Source of the DNA: Danio rerio
Taxonomy: Eukaryota; Chordata; Actinopteri; Cypriniformes; Danionidae
Direction of reading: 5' to 3'
DNA length: 64,000 nucleotides
Assembly (NCBI RefSeq): GCF_049306965.1
Contig: NC_133182.1
Coordinates: 43,557,501 to 43,621,500 of the forward strand
Shown here: piece after piece, positions 42,616-53,949 of the stretch
Layout: every line of letters starts with the position of its first letter
How positions within the stretch are numbered: the stretch's first letter is position 1
Made by a program: the position numbers and the translations under genes
The notes under the pieces: model-generated
Database searches by the model: none
What the model was told of the DNA's origin: nothing
Seen by the model: only the letters and a program-made list of their open reading frames with translations

Positions 42616-42725
42616 AGCAGTGGTTTATAAAAGCGTGGAAGGCCCCTTTCAGGTGTGCTTGAATTCAGCCACCTTCACGTCAAACTTATGCTTGTGTCTA
42701 GCTTGCCATTGAGGACTGTGATAAG

Positions 42726-42746
42726 GACCTCATGGTGCAGCGGTAG
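42726..42746 (+). pseudogene. 5' stub of tRNA-Trp (representative)
   Basis: GACCTCATGGTGCAGCGGTA is the first third of tRNA-Trp including the A box. It then breaks into spacer. In headers the same stub is interrupted by the hAT-like insert. The stub recurs in every unit 87 nt before the intact tRNA. Confidence 0.7.
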
Positions 42747-42812
42747 TGGATTTCCTAGCTTTGTGCTCAGTTTATGCTTGTGTCTAGCTTATTGTTGGGC
42801 ACATTCACACAG

Positions 42813-42884
42813 GACCTTGTGGCGCAACGGTAGCGCGTCTGACTCCAGATCAGAAGGATGCGTGTTCAAATCACGTCAGGGTCA
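42813..42884 (+). tRNA. TRW-CCA: tRNA-Trp(CCA) copy 5, folding, T47A type
   Basis: Stems: acceptor GACCTTG/CAGGGTC (7 pairs, one G-U), D stem GCGC, anticodon stem TCTGA/TCAGA with loop CTCCAGA, T stem GCGTG/CACGT with loop TTCAAAT. The A box is TGGCGCAACGG and the B box GTTCAAATC. The variable loop is AGGAT instead of AGGTT. It matches the vertebrate tRNA-Trp I remember except for the compensated 6:67 pair and this loop base. No CCA is encoded, as expected in eukaryotes. The nearest downstream TTTT is 262 nt away (43146). Confidence 0.88.
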
Positions 42885-43026
42885 CAGGTGCTAAGCTTGG
42901 CCTGATTTATGAAGTAGTGGAAGGCACCATCTAGGAGTGCTTATGTTCAGCAACATCTAAGTCAGATTCCAAGTCTTGTGCTTACTTTATGCTTATGTCT
43001 GGTTTGTCAATGAGGACAGTGGACAG

Positions 43027-43100
43027 GACCTCATGGGACATAAAAGTAGCGTGTCTGACTCCACATCTCAACGTTGCGTGTTTACGTCACCCCAGGGTCA
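43027..43100 (+). pseudogene. Decayed tRNA-Trp, type D1 (representative)
   Basis: It starts GACCTCATGGGACATAAAAG, keeps CTGACTCCACATC with CCA in the loop, and ends CCCCAGGGTCA. The D arm and T loop are lost. It is present once per unit, 214 nt after the intact tRNA, and would lie inside any transcript reading through from it. Confidence 0.75.
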
Positions 43101-43244
43101 CAAGGATTGACTTTAGCAATTGTTTGCAAAGTTATGGGAGGCACCTTTTAGCTATGCTCACGTTCAGACACTTTTAAGTCAAACTCCAAGCCTTGCGCTC
43201 AGGTTATGCTCCCTGTCTAGCTTGACAACGAGGACTCTGATAAG

Positions 43245-43316
43245 GACTCTGTGGTGTAGCTGTTTTGCGTCTGCCCCCCATTCAAAAGGTTGCATGTTTA
43301 AACCTTGACGAGATCA
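43245..43316 (+). pseudogene. Decayed tRNA-Trp, type D3 (representative)
   Basis: It keeps 72-nt spacing (GACTCTGTGGTGTAGCTG ... AGGTTGCATGTTTAAACC ... GAGATCA), but its anticodon region has become CCCCCAT, and TTTT occurs in the D arm. Present once per unit. Confidence 0.7.
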
Positions 43317-43461
43317 CGGACGTTGAGTTCATCAGTTTATTTTTAAAGTTGTGGAAGGCAAAGTTTACGAGTGCTCAGTTTTAGCCACTGCTAAGACAAA
43401 TTTCCGTTTTTGTTCTCAATTTATGTTTGTGGCTTGTTTGTCGACAGCGGCTGTGAGCTGA

Positions 43462-43510
43462 GACCTTTTGCGCAATGGTAGCGCATCTGACTCCAGATCA
43501 GAAGGTTGTG
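43462..43510 (+). pseudogene. Type II tRNA-Trp relative cut in the T arm at the unit junction (representative)
   Basis: GACCTTTTGCGCAATGGTAG ... CTGACTCCAGATCAGAAGG runs to GTTGTG and then switches to TTCATCAACTTC of the next chimera. In headers the same tRNA continues to its 3' end, so this junction is a recombination point that created the 1-kb unit. Confidence 0.8.
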
Positions 43511-43815
43511 TTCATCAACTTCTAGTAGCTCAGTGGTTAATCACTCACCTTTCATGCCAGAGGCCCTCGTGGAACAAAACAATTGGCGCGTCTGTCTCCA
43601 GATCCAAAGGTTGAGTATAGCAGTGGTTTATAAAAGCGTGGAAGGCCCCTTTCAGGTGTGCTTGAATTCAGCCACCTTCACGTCAAACTTATGCTTGTGT
43701 CTAGCTTGCCATTGAGGACTGTGATAAGGACCTCATGGTGCAGCGGTAGTGGATTTCCTAGCTTTGTGCTCAGTTTATGCTTGTGTCTAGCTTATTGTTG
43801 GGCACATTCACACAG

Positions 43816-43887
43816 GACCTTGTGGCGCAACGGTAGCGCGTCTGACTCCAGATCAGAAGGATGCGTGTTCAAATCACGTCAGGGTCA
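43816..43887 (+). tRNA. TRW-CCA: tRNA-Trp(CCA) copy 6, folding, T47A type
   Basis: Identical to copy 5 across all 72 nt. The surrounding unit also shares the GTGGTTTATAAAAGCGTGG spacer variant, so the two units are recent duplicates. Confidence 0.88.
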
Positions 43888-44816
43888 CAGGTGCTAAGCT
43901 TGGCCTGATTTATGAAGTAGTGGAAGGCACCATCTAGGAGTGCTTATGTTCAGCAACATCTAAGTCAGATTCCAAGTCTTGTGCTTACTTTATGCTTATG
44001 TCTGGTTTGTCAATGAGGACAGTGGACAGGACCTCATGGGACATAAAAGTAGCGTGTCTGACTCCACATCTCAACGTTGCGTGTTTACGTCACCCCAGGG
44101 TCACAAGGATTGACTTTAGCAATTGTTTGCAAAGTTATGGGAGGCACCTTTTAGCTATGCTCACGTTCAGACACTTTTAAGTCAAACTGCAAGCCTTGCG
44201 CTCAGGTTATGCTCCCTGTCTAGCTTGACAACGAGGACTCTGATAAGGACTCTGTGGTGTAGCTGTTTTGCGTCTGTCCCCCATTCAAAAGGTTGCATGT
44301 TTAAACCTTGACGAGATCACGGACGTTGAGTTCATCAGTTTATTTTTAAAGTTGTGGAAGGCAAAGTTTACGAGTGCTCAGTTTTAGCCACTGCTAAGAC
44401 AAATTTCCGTTTTTGTTCATTTTATGTTTCTGGCTTGTTTGTCGACAGCGGCTGTGAGCTGGGACCTTTTGCGCAATGGTAGCGCATCTGACTCCAGATC
44501 AGAAGGTTGTGTTCATCAACTTCTAGTAGCTCAGTGGTTAATCACTCACCTTTCATGCCAGAGGCCCTCGTGGAACAAAACAATTGGCGCGTCTGTCTCC
44601 AGATCCAAAGGTTGAGTATAGCAGTGGTTTGTAAAAGCGTGGAAGGCCCCTTTCAGGTGTGCTTGAATTCAGCCACCTTCACGTCAAACTTATGCTTGTG
44701 TCTAGCTTGCCTTTGAGGACTGTGATAAGGACCTCATGGTGCAGCGGTAGTCGATTTCCTAGCTTTGTGCTCAGTTTATGCTTGTGTCTAGCTTATTGTT
44801 GGGCACATTCACACAG

Positions 44817-44888
44817 GACCTTGTGGCGCAACGGTAGCGCGTCTGACTCCAGATCAGAAGGTTGTGTGTTCAAATCACGTCAGGGTCA
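44817..44888 (+). tRNA. TRW-CCA: tRNA-Trp(CCA) copy 7, folding, C50T type
   Basis: The T stem is GTGTG/CACGT, so pair 50:64 becomes U-G. The rest is consensus. The same change occurs in copy 9, two units away. Confidence 0.86.
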
Positions 44889-45819
44889 CAGGTGCTAAGC
44901 TTGGCCTGATTTATGAAGTAGTGGAAGGCACCATCTAGGAGTGCTTATGTTCAGCAACATCTAAGTCAGATTCCAAGTCTTGTGCTTACTTTATGCTTAT
45001 GTCTGGTTTGTCAATGAGGACAGTGGACAGGACCTCATGGGACATAAAAGTAGCGTGTCTGACTCCACATCTCAACGTTGCGTGTTTACGTCACCCCAGG
45101 GTCACAAGGATTGACTTTAGCAATTGTTTGCAAAGTTATGGGAGGCACCTTTTAGCTATGCTCACGTTCAGACACTTTTAAGTCAAACTCCAAGCCTTGC
45201 GCTCAGGTTATGCTCCCTGTCTAGCTTGACAACGAGGACTCTGATAAGGACTCTGTGGTGTAGCTGTTTTGCGTCTGTCCCCCATTCAAAAGGTTGCATG
45301 TTTAAACCTTGACGAGATCACGGACGTTGAGTTCATCAGTTTATTTTTAAAGTTGTGGAAGGCAAAGTTTACGAGTGCTCAGTTTTAGCCACTGCTAAGA
45401 CAAATTTCCGTTTTTGTTCTCAATTTATGTTTGTGGCTTGTTTGTCGACAGCGGCTGTGAACTGGGACCTTTTGCGCAATGGTAGCGCATCTGACTCCAG
45501 ATCAGAAGGTTGTGTTCATCAACTTCTAGTAGCTCAGTGGTTAATCACTCACCTTTCATGCCAGAGGCCCTCGTGAAACAAAACAATTGGCGCGTCTGTC
45601 TCCAGATCCAAAGGTTGAGTATAGCAGTGGTTTGTAAAAACGTGGAAGGCCCCTTTCAGGTGTGCTTGAATTCAGCCACCTTCACGTCAAACTTATGCTT
45701 GTGTCTAGCTTGCCTTTGAGGACTGTGATAAGGACCTCATGGTGCAGCGGTAGTGGATTTCCTAGTTTTTTGCTCAGTTTATGCTTGTGTCTAGCTTATT
45801 GTTGGGCATATTCACACAG

Positions 45820-45891
45820 GACCTTGTGGCGCAACGGTAGCGCGTCTGACTCCAGATCAGAAGGTTGCGTGTTCAAATCACGTCAGGGTCA
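45820..45891 (+). tRNA. TRW-CCA: tRNA-Trp(CCA) copy 8, array consensus
   Basis: All stems and both internal promoter boxes are intact. Its upstream spacer carries the CCTAGTTTTTTGC and GGGCATATTC variants otherwise seen only with copy 4, four units earlier. Confidence 0.88.
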
Positions 45892-46813
45892 CAGGTGCTA
45901 AGCTTGGCCTGATTTATGAAGTAGTGGAAGGCACCATCTAGGAGTGCTTATGTTCAGCAACATCTAAGTCAGATTCCAAGTCTTGTGCTTGCTTATGTCT
46001 GGTTTGTCAATGAGGACAGTGGACAGGACCTCATGGGACATAAAAGTAGCGTGTCTGACTCCACATCTCAACGTTGCGTGTTTACGTCACCCCAGGGTCA
46101 CAAGGATTGACTTTAGCAATTGTTTGCAAAGTTATGGGAGGCACCTTTTAGCTATGCTCACGTTCAGACACTTTTAAGTCAAACTCCAAGCCTTGCGCTC
46201 AGGTTATGCTCCCTGTCTAGCTTGACAACGAGGACTCTGATAAGGACTCTGTGGTGTAGCTGTTTTGCGTCTGTCCCCCATTCAAAAGGTTGCATGTTTA
46301 AACCTTGACGAGATCACGGACGTTGAGTTCATCAGTTTATTTTTAAAGTTGTGGAAGGCAAAGTTTACGAGTGCTCAGTTTTAGCCACTGCTAAGACAAA
46401 TTTCCGTTTTTGTTCATTTTATGTTTCTGGCTTGTTTGTCGACAGCGGCTGTGAGCTGGGACCTTTTGCGCAATGGTAGCGCATCTGACTCCAGATCAGA
46501 AGGTTGTGTTCATCAACTTCTAGTAGCTCAGTGGTTAATCACTCACCTTTCATGCCAGAGGCCCTCGTGGAACAAAACAATTGGCGCGTCTGTCTCCAGA
46601 TCCAAAGGTTGAGTATAGCAGTGGTTTGTAAAAGCGTGGAAGGCCCCTTTCAGGTGTGCTTGAATTCAGCCACCTTCACGTCAAACTTATGCTTGTGTCT
46701 AGCTTGCCTTTGAGGACTGTGATAAGGACCTCATGGTGCAGCGGTAGTCGATTTCCTAGCTTTGTGCTCAGTTTATGCTTGTGTCTAGCTTATTGTTGGG
46801 CACATTCACACAG

Positions 46814-46885
46814 GACCTTGTGGCGCAACGGTAGCGCGTCTGACTCCAGATCAGAAGGTTGTGTGTTCAAATCACGTCAGGGTCA
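46814..46885 (+). tRNA. TRW-CCA: tRNA-Trp(CCA) copy 9, folding, C50T type
   Basis: Same T-stem change as copy 7. All other positions are consensus. Confidence 0.86.
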
Positions 46886-47816
46886 CAGGTGCTAAGCTTG
46901 GCCTGATTTATGAAGTAGTGGAAGGCACCATCTAGGAGTGCTTATGTTCAGCAACATCTAAGTCAGATTCCAAGTCTTGTGCTTACTTTATGCTTATGTC
47001 TGGTTTGTCAATGAGGACAGTGGACAGGACCTCATGGGACATAAAAGTAGCGTGTCTGACTCCACATCTCAACGTTGCGTGTTTACGTCACCCCAGGGTC
47101 ACAAGGATTGACTTTAGCAATTGTTTGCAAAGTTATGGGAGGCACCTTTTAGCTATGCTCACGTTCAGACACTTTTAAGTCAAATTCCAAGCCTTGCGCT
47201 CAGGTTATGCTCCCTGTCTAGCTTGACAACGAGGACTCTGATAAGGACTCTGTGGTGTAGCTGTTTTGCGTCTGTCCCCCATTCAAAAGGTTGCATGTTT
47301 AAACCTTGACGAGATCACGGACGTTGAGTTCATCAGTTTATTTTTAAAGTTGTGGAAGGCAAAGTTTACGAGTGCTCAGTTTTAGCCACTGCTAAGACAA
47401 ATTTCCGTTTTTGTTCTCAATTTATGTTTGTGGCTTGTTTGTCGACAGCGGCTGTGAGCTGGGACCTTTTGCGCAATGGTAGCGCATCTGACTCCAGATC
47501 AGAAGGTTGTGTTCATCAACTTCTAGTAGCTCAGTGGTTCATAACTCACCTTTCATGCTAGAGGCCCTCGTGGAACAAAACAATTGGCGCGTCTGTCTCC
47601 AGATCCAAAGGTTGAGTATAGCAGTGGTTTGTAAAAGCGTGGAAGGCCCCTTTCAGGTGTGCTTGAATTCAGCCACCTTCACGTCAAACTTATGCTTGTG
47701 TCTAGCTTGCCTTTGAGGACTGTGATAAGGACCTCATGGTGCAGCGGTAGTGGATTTCCTAGCTTTGTGCTCAGTTTATGCTTGTGTCTAGCTTATTGTT
47801 GGGCACATTCACACAG

Positions 47817-47888
47817 GACCTTGTGGCGCAACGGTAGCGCGTCTGACTCCAGATCAGAAGGATGCGTGTTCAAATCACGTCAGGGTCA
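47817..47888 (+). tRNA. TRW-CCA: tRNA-Trp(CCA) copy 10, folding, T47A type
   Basis: Variable loop AGGAT, stems intact. The chimera just upstream has a small inversion-like change (GGTTCATAACTC for GGTTAATCACTC). Confidence 0.87.
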
Positions 47889-48465
47889 CAGGTGCTAAGC
47901 TTGGCCTGATTTATGAAGTAGTGGAAGGCACCATCTAGGAGTGCTTATGTTCAGCAACATCTAAGTCAGATTCCAAGTCTTGTGCTTACTTTATGCTTAT
48001 GTCTGGTTTGTCAATGAGGACAGTGGACAGGACCTCATGGGACATAAAAGTAGCGTGTCTGACTCCACATCTCAACGTTGCGTGTTTACGTCACCCCAGG
48101 GTCACAAGGATTGACTTTAGCAATTGTTTGCAAAGTTATGGGAGGCACCTTTTAGCTATGCTCACGTTCAGACACTTTTAAGTCAAACTCCAAGCCTTGC
48201 GCTCAGGTTATGCTCCCTGTCTAGCTTGACAACGAGGACTCTGATAAGGACTCTGTGGTGTAGCTGTTTTGCGTCTGTCCCCCATTCAAAAGGTTGCATG
48301 TTTAAACCTTGACGAGATCACGGACGTTGAGTTCATCAGTTTATTTTTTAAGTTGTGGAACGCAAAGTTTACGAGTGCTCAGTTTTAGCCACTGCTAAGA
48401 CAAATTTCCGTTTTTGTTCTCAATTTATGTTTGTGGCTTGTTTGTCGACAGCGGCTGTGAGCTGA

Positions 48466-48536
48466 GACCTTTTGCGCAATGGTAGCGCATCTGACTCCAG
48501 ATCAGAAGGTTGTGTGTTCAAATCACGTCAGGTTCA
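48466..48536 (+). pseudogene. Type II tRNA-Trp relative, full length, header 3
   Basis: Same as 39142: CCA anticodon, acceptor mismatches and internal TTTT. Confidence 0.8.
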
Positions 48537-49051
48537 GAGATTTAAGGCTTGACTGTCTTTAAGGTTGTGGAAGGCGCCTTTTTGGAGTGCTTGTGTAAAA
48601 GTAGTGGAAGGCACCATCTAGGAGTGCTTACGTTCAGCAACATCTAAATCAGATTCCAAGCCTTATGCTTGTGTCTGTTTTGTCGATGAGAACAGTGGAC
48701 AGGACAATTGTTTGTAAACATGTGCATGGCACATCTAGGAGTGCTTGCTTTCAGCTGTTTTAAGTCAAATTCCCAGCCCTGTGCTTACTATACGCTCGAG
48801 TCTTGCTTGTTGATGGGAAAGGTGGACAGGAGCTCGTGGGAAAAAACAATTGCCGCCTCTGTCTCCAGATCCGAAGGTCGTATATTCAAATGAGGTGCCA
48901 AAGGTTGAGATTAGCAGAGGTTTGTAAAAACGTGGAAGGCCCCTTTCAGGTGTGCTTGAATTCAGCCACCTTCAAGTCAAATTGCAAGCCTTGAGCTCTG
49001 TTTATGCTTGTGTCTAGCTTGCCGTTGAGGACTGTGATAAGGACCTCATGG
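48537..49051 (+). repeat. Header 3 spacer with decayed tRNA-Trp
   Basis: This spacer contains AGATTTAAGGCTTGACTGTC, found only in headers, and the AATTGCCGCC-type tRNA-Trp relic (about 48835-48900). It leads up to the hAT-like insert. Confidence 0.75.
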
Positions 49052-49298
49052 TTTTTGGTAAAAATTTGCGGATATCTGCAGAATTATTTTGGGAGTATCC
49101 AGCGGAGTATCATAACCTACACTTTAATATATTACATAAAAAGTAATAAATTACTGAATAAAAACTGAATAAATTCAGATTTACACATTTACTCCAGTAA
49201 ATAAACAAAATTTATAATGGGCTAAAAATCTGCACAAATCTGCTAAATTCTGCAGAAAATCTGCAGAATTCTGTGCGCGCAGATTCCGTGTGGCCCTA
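49052..49298 (+). mobile_element. Truncated hAT-like miniature transposon in header 3
   Basis: Same insertion point and truncation as header 2, to which it is nearly identical. Confidence 0.8.
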
Positions 49299-49357
49299 AT
49301 CATGTGTGTTATTGTATAGTGTTTTATGGTGGTGTATCTTTTAGTTATAAGGATTCA

Positions 49358-49428
49358 TCATCTTCCAATAGCGCAAGGGTTAATCACTCACCTTTTACGC
49401 CGGTGACCCGGGTTCTATCCTAGAGTGA
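49358..49428 (+). pseudogene. tRNA-Glu/Asp-like relic, header 3
   Basis: Same block as in headers 1 and 2. Confidence 0.45.
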
Positions 49429-49544
49429 ATCAAGTGTGTATCTCTATAGAATGTATGTTTATAAAATGTATCATGTGAATTAGTATGGAATGTATTGTGT
49501 GTGTATTTGTATACAATATAACATTTGTATTTGTATAATGTATA

Positions 49545-49599
<55 letters not shown>

Positions 49600-49839
49600 G
49601 TATTGTCTGTGTTTCTGTAGATGTTTAAAATGGATTGTGTATATGTATATAGAATATATCGTGTATATATACAGAATGTATTGTGTGTGTGTTTCTGTAT
49701 ATGTATAGAATGTATTGTGTGTGTATTTGTACAGAATATATGTATCGTGTGAGTACATGTATAGAAAGTATAGTGTTTGTATAGAAAGTATCGTGTGTAT
49801 AGAATGTATCATATGTGTTTCTGTATGGTGTTATAAAGG
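49429..49839. repeat. Minisatellite with (TA)n, header 3
   Basis: The TA tract is 52 nt (49546-49597). One minisatellite repeat present in header 2 is missing. Confidence 0.85.
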
Positions 49840-50144
49840 TTCATCAACTTCTAGTAGCTCAGTGGTTAATCAGTCACCTTTCATGCCAGAGGCCCTCGTG
49901 GAACAAAACAATTGGCGCGTCTGTCTCCAGATCCAAAGGTTGAGTATAGCAGTGGTTTATAAAAGCGTGGAAGGCCCCTTTCAGGTGTGCTTGAATTCAG
50001 CCACCTTCACGTCAAACTTATGCTTGTGTCTAGCTTGCCATTGAGGACTGTGATAAGGACCTCATGGTGCAGCGGTAGTGGATTTCCTAGCTTTGTGCTC
50101 AGTTTATGCTTGTGTCTAGCTTATTGTTGGGCACATTCACACAG

Positions 50145-50216
50145 GACCTTGTGGCGCAACGGTAGCGCGTCTGACTCCAGATCAGAAGGATGCGTGTTCA
50201 AATCACGTCAGGGTCA
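50145..50216 (+). tRNA. TRW-CCA: tRNA-Trp(CCA) copy 11, folding, T47A type
   Basis: Identical to copies 5, 6 and 10. It is followed by the CTGATTTATAAAGTAG spacer variant. Confidence 0.87.
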
Positions 50217-51147
50217 CAGGTGCTAAGCTTGGCCTGATTTATAAAGTAGTGGAAGGCACCATCTAGGAGTGCTTATGTTCAGCAACATCTAAGTCAGATT
50301 CCAAGTCTTGTGCTTACTTTATGCTTATGTCTGGTTTGTCAATGAGGACAGTGGACAGGACCTCATGGGACATAAAAGTAGCGTGTCTGACTCCACATCT
50401 CAACGTTGCGTGTTTACGTCACCCCAGGGTCACAAGGATTGACTTTAGCAATTGTTTGCAAAGTTATGGGAGGCACCTTTTAGCTATGCTCACGTTCAGA
50501 CACTTTTAAGTCAAACTCCAAGCCTTGCGCTCAGGTTATGCTCCCTGTCTAGCTTGACAACGAGGACTCTGATAAGGACTCTGTGGTGTAGCTGTTTTGC
50601 GTCTGTCCCCCATTCAAAAGGTTGCATGTTTAAACCTTGACGAGATCACGGACGTTGAGTTCATCAGTTTATTTTTAAAGTTGTGGAACGCAAAGTTTAC
50701 GTGTGCTCAGTTTTAGCCACTGCTAAGACAAATTTCCGTTTTTGTTCTCAATTTATGTTTGTGGCTTGTTTGTCGACAGCGGCTGTGAGCTGGGACCTTT
50801 TGCGCAATGGTAGCGCATCTGACTCCAGATCAGAAGGTTGTGTTCATCAACTTCTAGTAGCTCAGTGGTTAATCACTCACCTTTCATGCCAGAGGCCCTC
50901 GTGGAACAAAACAATTGGCGCGTCTGTCTCCAGATCCAAAGGTTGAGTATAGCAGTGGTTTGTAAAAACGTGGAAGGCCCCTTTCAGGTGTGCTTGAATT
51001 CAGCCACCTTCACGTCAAACTTATGCTTGTGTCTAGCTTGCCTTTGAGGACTGTGATAAGGACCTCATGGTGCAGCGGTAGTCGATTTCCTAGCTTTGTG
51101 CTCAGTTTATGCTTGTGTCTAGCTTATTGTTGGGCACATTCACACAG

Positions 51148-51219
51148 GACCTTGTGGCGCAACGGTAGCGCGTCTGACTCCAGATCAGAAGGTTGCGTGT
51201 TCAAATCACGTCAGGGTCA
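51148..51219 (+). tRNA. TRW-CCA: tRNA-Trp(CCA) copy 12, array consensus
   Basis: All stems and promoter boxes are intact. Confidence 0.88.
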
Positions 51220-52150
51220 CAGGTGCTAAGCTTGGCCTGATTTATGAAGTAGTGGAAGGCACCATCTAGGAGTGCTTATGTTCAGCAACATCTAAGTCAG
51301 ATTCCAAGTCTTGTGCTTACTTTATGCTTATGTCTGGTTTGTCAATGAGGACAGTGGACAGGACCTCATGGGACATAAAAGTAGCGTGTCTGACTCCACA
51401 TCTCAACGTTGCGTGTTTACGTCACCCCAGGGTCACAAGGATTGACTTTAGCATTTGTTTGCAAAGTTATGGGAGGCACCTTTTAGCTATGCTCACGTTC
51501 AGACACTTTTAAGTCAAACTCCAAGCCTTGCGCTCAGGTTATGCTCCCTGTCTAGCTTTACAACGAGGACTCTGATAAGGACTCTGTGGTGTAGCTGTTT
51601 TGCGTCTGCCCCCCATTCAAAAGGTTGCATGTTTAAACCTTGACGAGATCACGGACGTTGAGTTCATCAGTTTATTTTTAAAGTTGTGGAACGCAAAGTT
51701 TACGTGTGCTCAGTTTTAGCCACTGCTAAGACAAATTTCCGTTTTTGTTCTCAATTTATGTTTGTGGCTTGTTTGTCGACAGCGGCTGTGAGCTGGGACC
51801 TTTTGCGCAATGGTAGCGCATCTGACTCCAGATCAGAAGGTTGTGTTCATCAACTTCTAGTAGCTCAGTGGTTAATCACTCACCTTTCATGCCAGAGGCC
51901 CTCGTGGAACAAAACAATTGGCGCGTCTGTCTCCAGATCCAAAGGTTGAGTATAGCAGTGGTTTGTAAAAACGTGGAAGGCCCCTTTCAGGTGTGCTTGA
52001 ATTCAGCCACCTTCACGTCAAACTTATGCTTGTGTCTAGCTTGCCTTTGAGGACTGTGATAAGGACCTCATGGTGCAGCGGTAGTCGATTTCCTAGCTTT
52101 GTGCTCAGTTTATGCTTGTGTCTAGCTTATTGTTGGGCACATTCACACAG

Positions 52151-52222
52151 GACCTTGTGGCGCAACGGTAGCGCGTCTGACTCCAGATCAGAAGGTTGCG
52201 TGTTCAAATCACGTCAGGGTCA
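52151..52222 (+). tRNA. TRW-CCA: tRNA-Trp(CCA) copy 13, array consensus
   Basis: Identical to copy 12. Confidence 0.88.
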
Positions 52223-52799
52223 CAGGTGCTAAGCTTGGCCTGATTTATGAAGTAGTGGAAGGCACCATCTAGGAGTGCTTATGTTCAGCAACATCTAAGT
52301 CAGATTCCAAGTCTTGTGCTTACTTTATGCTTATGTCTGGTTTGTCAATGAGGACAGTGGACAGGACCTCATGGGACATAAAAGTAGCGTGTCTGACTCC
52401 ACATCTCAACGTTGCGTGTTTACGTCACCCCAGGGTCACAAGGATTGACTTTAGCATTTGTTTGCAAAGTTATGGGAGGCACCTTTTAGCTATGCTCACG
52501 TTCAGACACTTTTAAGTCAAACTCCAAGCCTTGCGCTCAGGTTATGCTCCCTGTCTAGCTTGACAACGAGGACTCTGATAAGGACTCTGTGGTGTAGCTG
52601 TTTTGCGTCTGCCCCCCATTCAAAAGGTTGCATGTTTAAACCTTGACGAGATCACGGACGTTGAGTTCATCAGTTTATTTTTAAAGTTGTGGAAGGCAAA
52701 GTTTACGAGTGCTCAGTTTTAGCCACTGCTAAGACAAATTTCCGTTTTTGTTCTCAATTTATGTTTGTGGCTTGTTTGTCGACAGCGGCTGTGAGCTGG

Positions 52800-52870
52800 G
52801 ACCTTTTGCGCAATGGTAGCGCATCTGACTCCAGATCAGAAGGTTGTGTGTTCAAATCACGTCAGGTTCA
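52800..52870 (+). pseudogene. Type II tRNA-Trp relative, full length, header 4
   Basis: Same as 39142. Confidence 0.8.
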
Positions 52871-53385
52871 GAGATTTAAGGCTTGACTGTCTTTAAGGTT
52901 GTGGAAGGCGCCTTTTTGGAGTGCTTGTGTAAAAGTAGTGGAAGGCACCATCTAGGAGTGCTTACGGTTAGCAACATCTAAATCAGATTCCAAGCCTTAT
53001 GCTTGTGTCTGTTTTGTCGATGAGAACAGTGGACAGGACAATTGTTTGTAAACATGTGCATGGCACATCTAGGAGTGCTTGCTTTCAGCTGTTTTAAGTC
53101 AAATTCCCAGCCCTGTGCTTACTATACGCTCGAGTCTTGCTTGTTGATGGGAAAGGTGGACAGGAGCTCGTGGGACAAAACAATTGCCGCCTCTGTCTCC
53201 AGATCCGAAGGTCGTAAGTTCAAATGAGGTGCCAAAGGTTGAGATTAGCAGAGGTTTGTAAAAACATGGAAGGCCCCTTTCAGGTGTGCTTGAATTCAGC
53301 CACCTTCAAGTCAAACTGCAAGCCTTGAGCTCTGTTTATGCTTGTGTCTAGCTTGCCGTTGAGGACTGTGATAAGGACCTCATGG
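52871..53385 (+). repeat. Header 4 spacer with decayed tRNA-Trp
   Basis: Header-only spacer. It shares GCTTACGGTTAGCAAC with headers 5 and 6 (headers 2 and 3 have GCTTACGTTCAGCAAC), which marks a later duplication lineage. Confidence 0.75.
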
Positions 53386-53632
53386 TTTTTGGTAAAAATT
53401 TGCGGATATCTGCAGAATTATTTTGGGAGTATCCAGCGGAGTATCATAACCTACACTTTAATATATTACATAAAAAGTAATAAATTACTGAATAAAAACT
53501 GAATAAATTCAGATTTACACATTTACTCCAGTAAATAAACAAAATTTATAATGGGCTAAAAATCTGCACAAATCTGCTAAATTCTGCAGAAAATCTGCAG
53601 AATTCTGTGCGCGCAGATTCCGTGTGGCCCTA
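53386..53632 (+). mobile_element. Truncated hAT-like miniature transposon in header 4
   Basis: As in header 2. Confidence 0.8.
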
Positions 53633-53691
53633 ATCATGTGTGTTATTGTATAGTGTTTTATGGTGGTGTATCTTTTAGTTATAAGGATTCA

Positions 53692-53762
53692 TCATCTTCC
53701 AATAGCGCAAGGGTTAATCACTCACCTTTCACGCCGGTGACCCGGGTTCTATCCTAGAGTGA
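53692..53762 (+). pseudogene. tRNA-Glu/Asp-like relic, header 4
   Basis: Same block as in the other headers. Confidence 0.45.
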
Positions 53763-53878
53763 ATCAAGTGTGTATCTCTATAGAATGTATGTTTATAAAA
53801 TGTATCATGTGAATTAGTATGGAATGTATTGTGTGTGTATTTGTATACAATATAACATTTGTATTTGTATAATGTATA

Positions 53879-53949
<71 letters not shown>

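Larger units (their letters stand above)
40504..48465 (+). repeat. Run of eight about 1-kb tRNA-Trp units, dimeric register
   Basis: Successive intact tRNA starts are 40809, 41812, 42813, 43816, 44817, 45820, 46814 and 47817. The steps are 1003, 1001, 1003, 1001, 1003, 994 and 1003. The 2-nt alternation coincides with GTTCTCAATTTATG versus GTTCATTTTATG before the type II tRNA, so units alternate in pairs. The 994 step also has a 7-nt deletion near 45990. Units are joined where the type II tRNA, cut in its T arm, meets TTCATCAACTTCTAGTAGC. Confidence 0.9.
49840..52799 (+). repeat. Run of three about 1-kb tRNA-Trp units
   Basis: Intact tRNAs start at 50145, 51148 and 52151, exactly 1,003 nt apart. 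The last two units share GACTTTAGCATTTGTTTGC (for GCAATTG). Confidence 0.9.
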
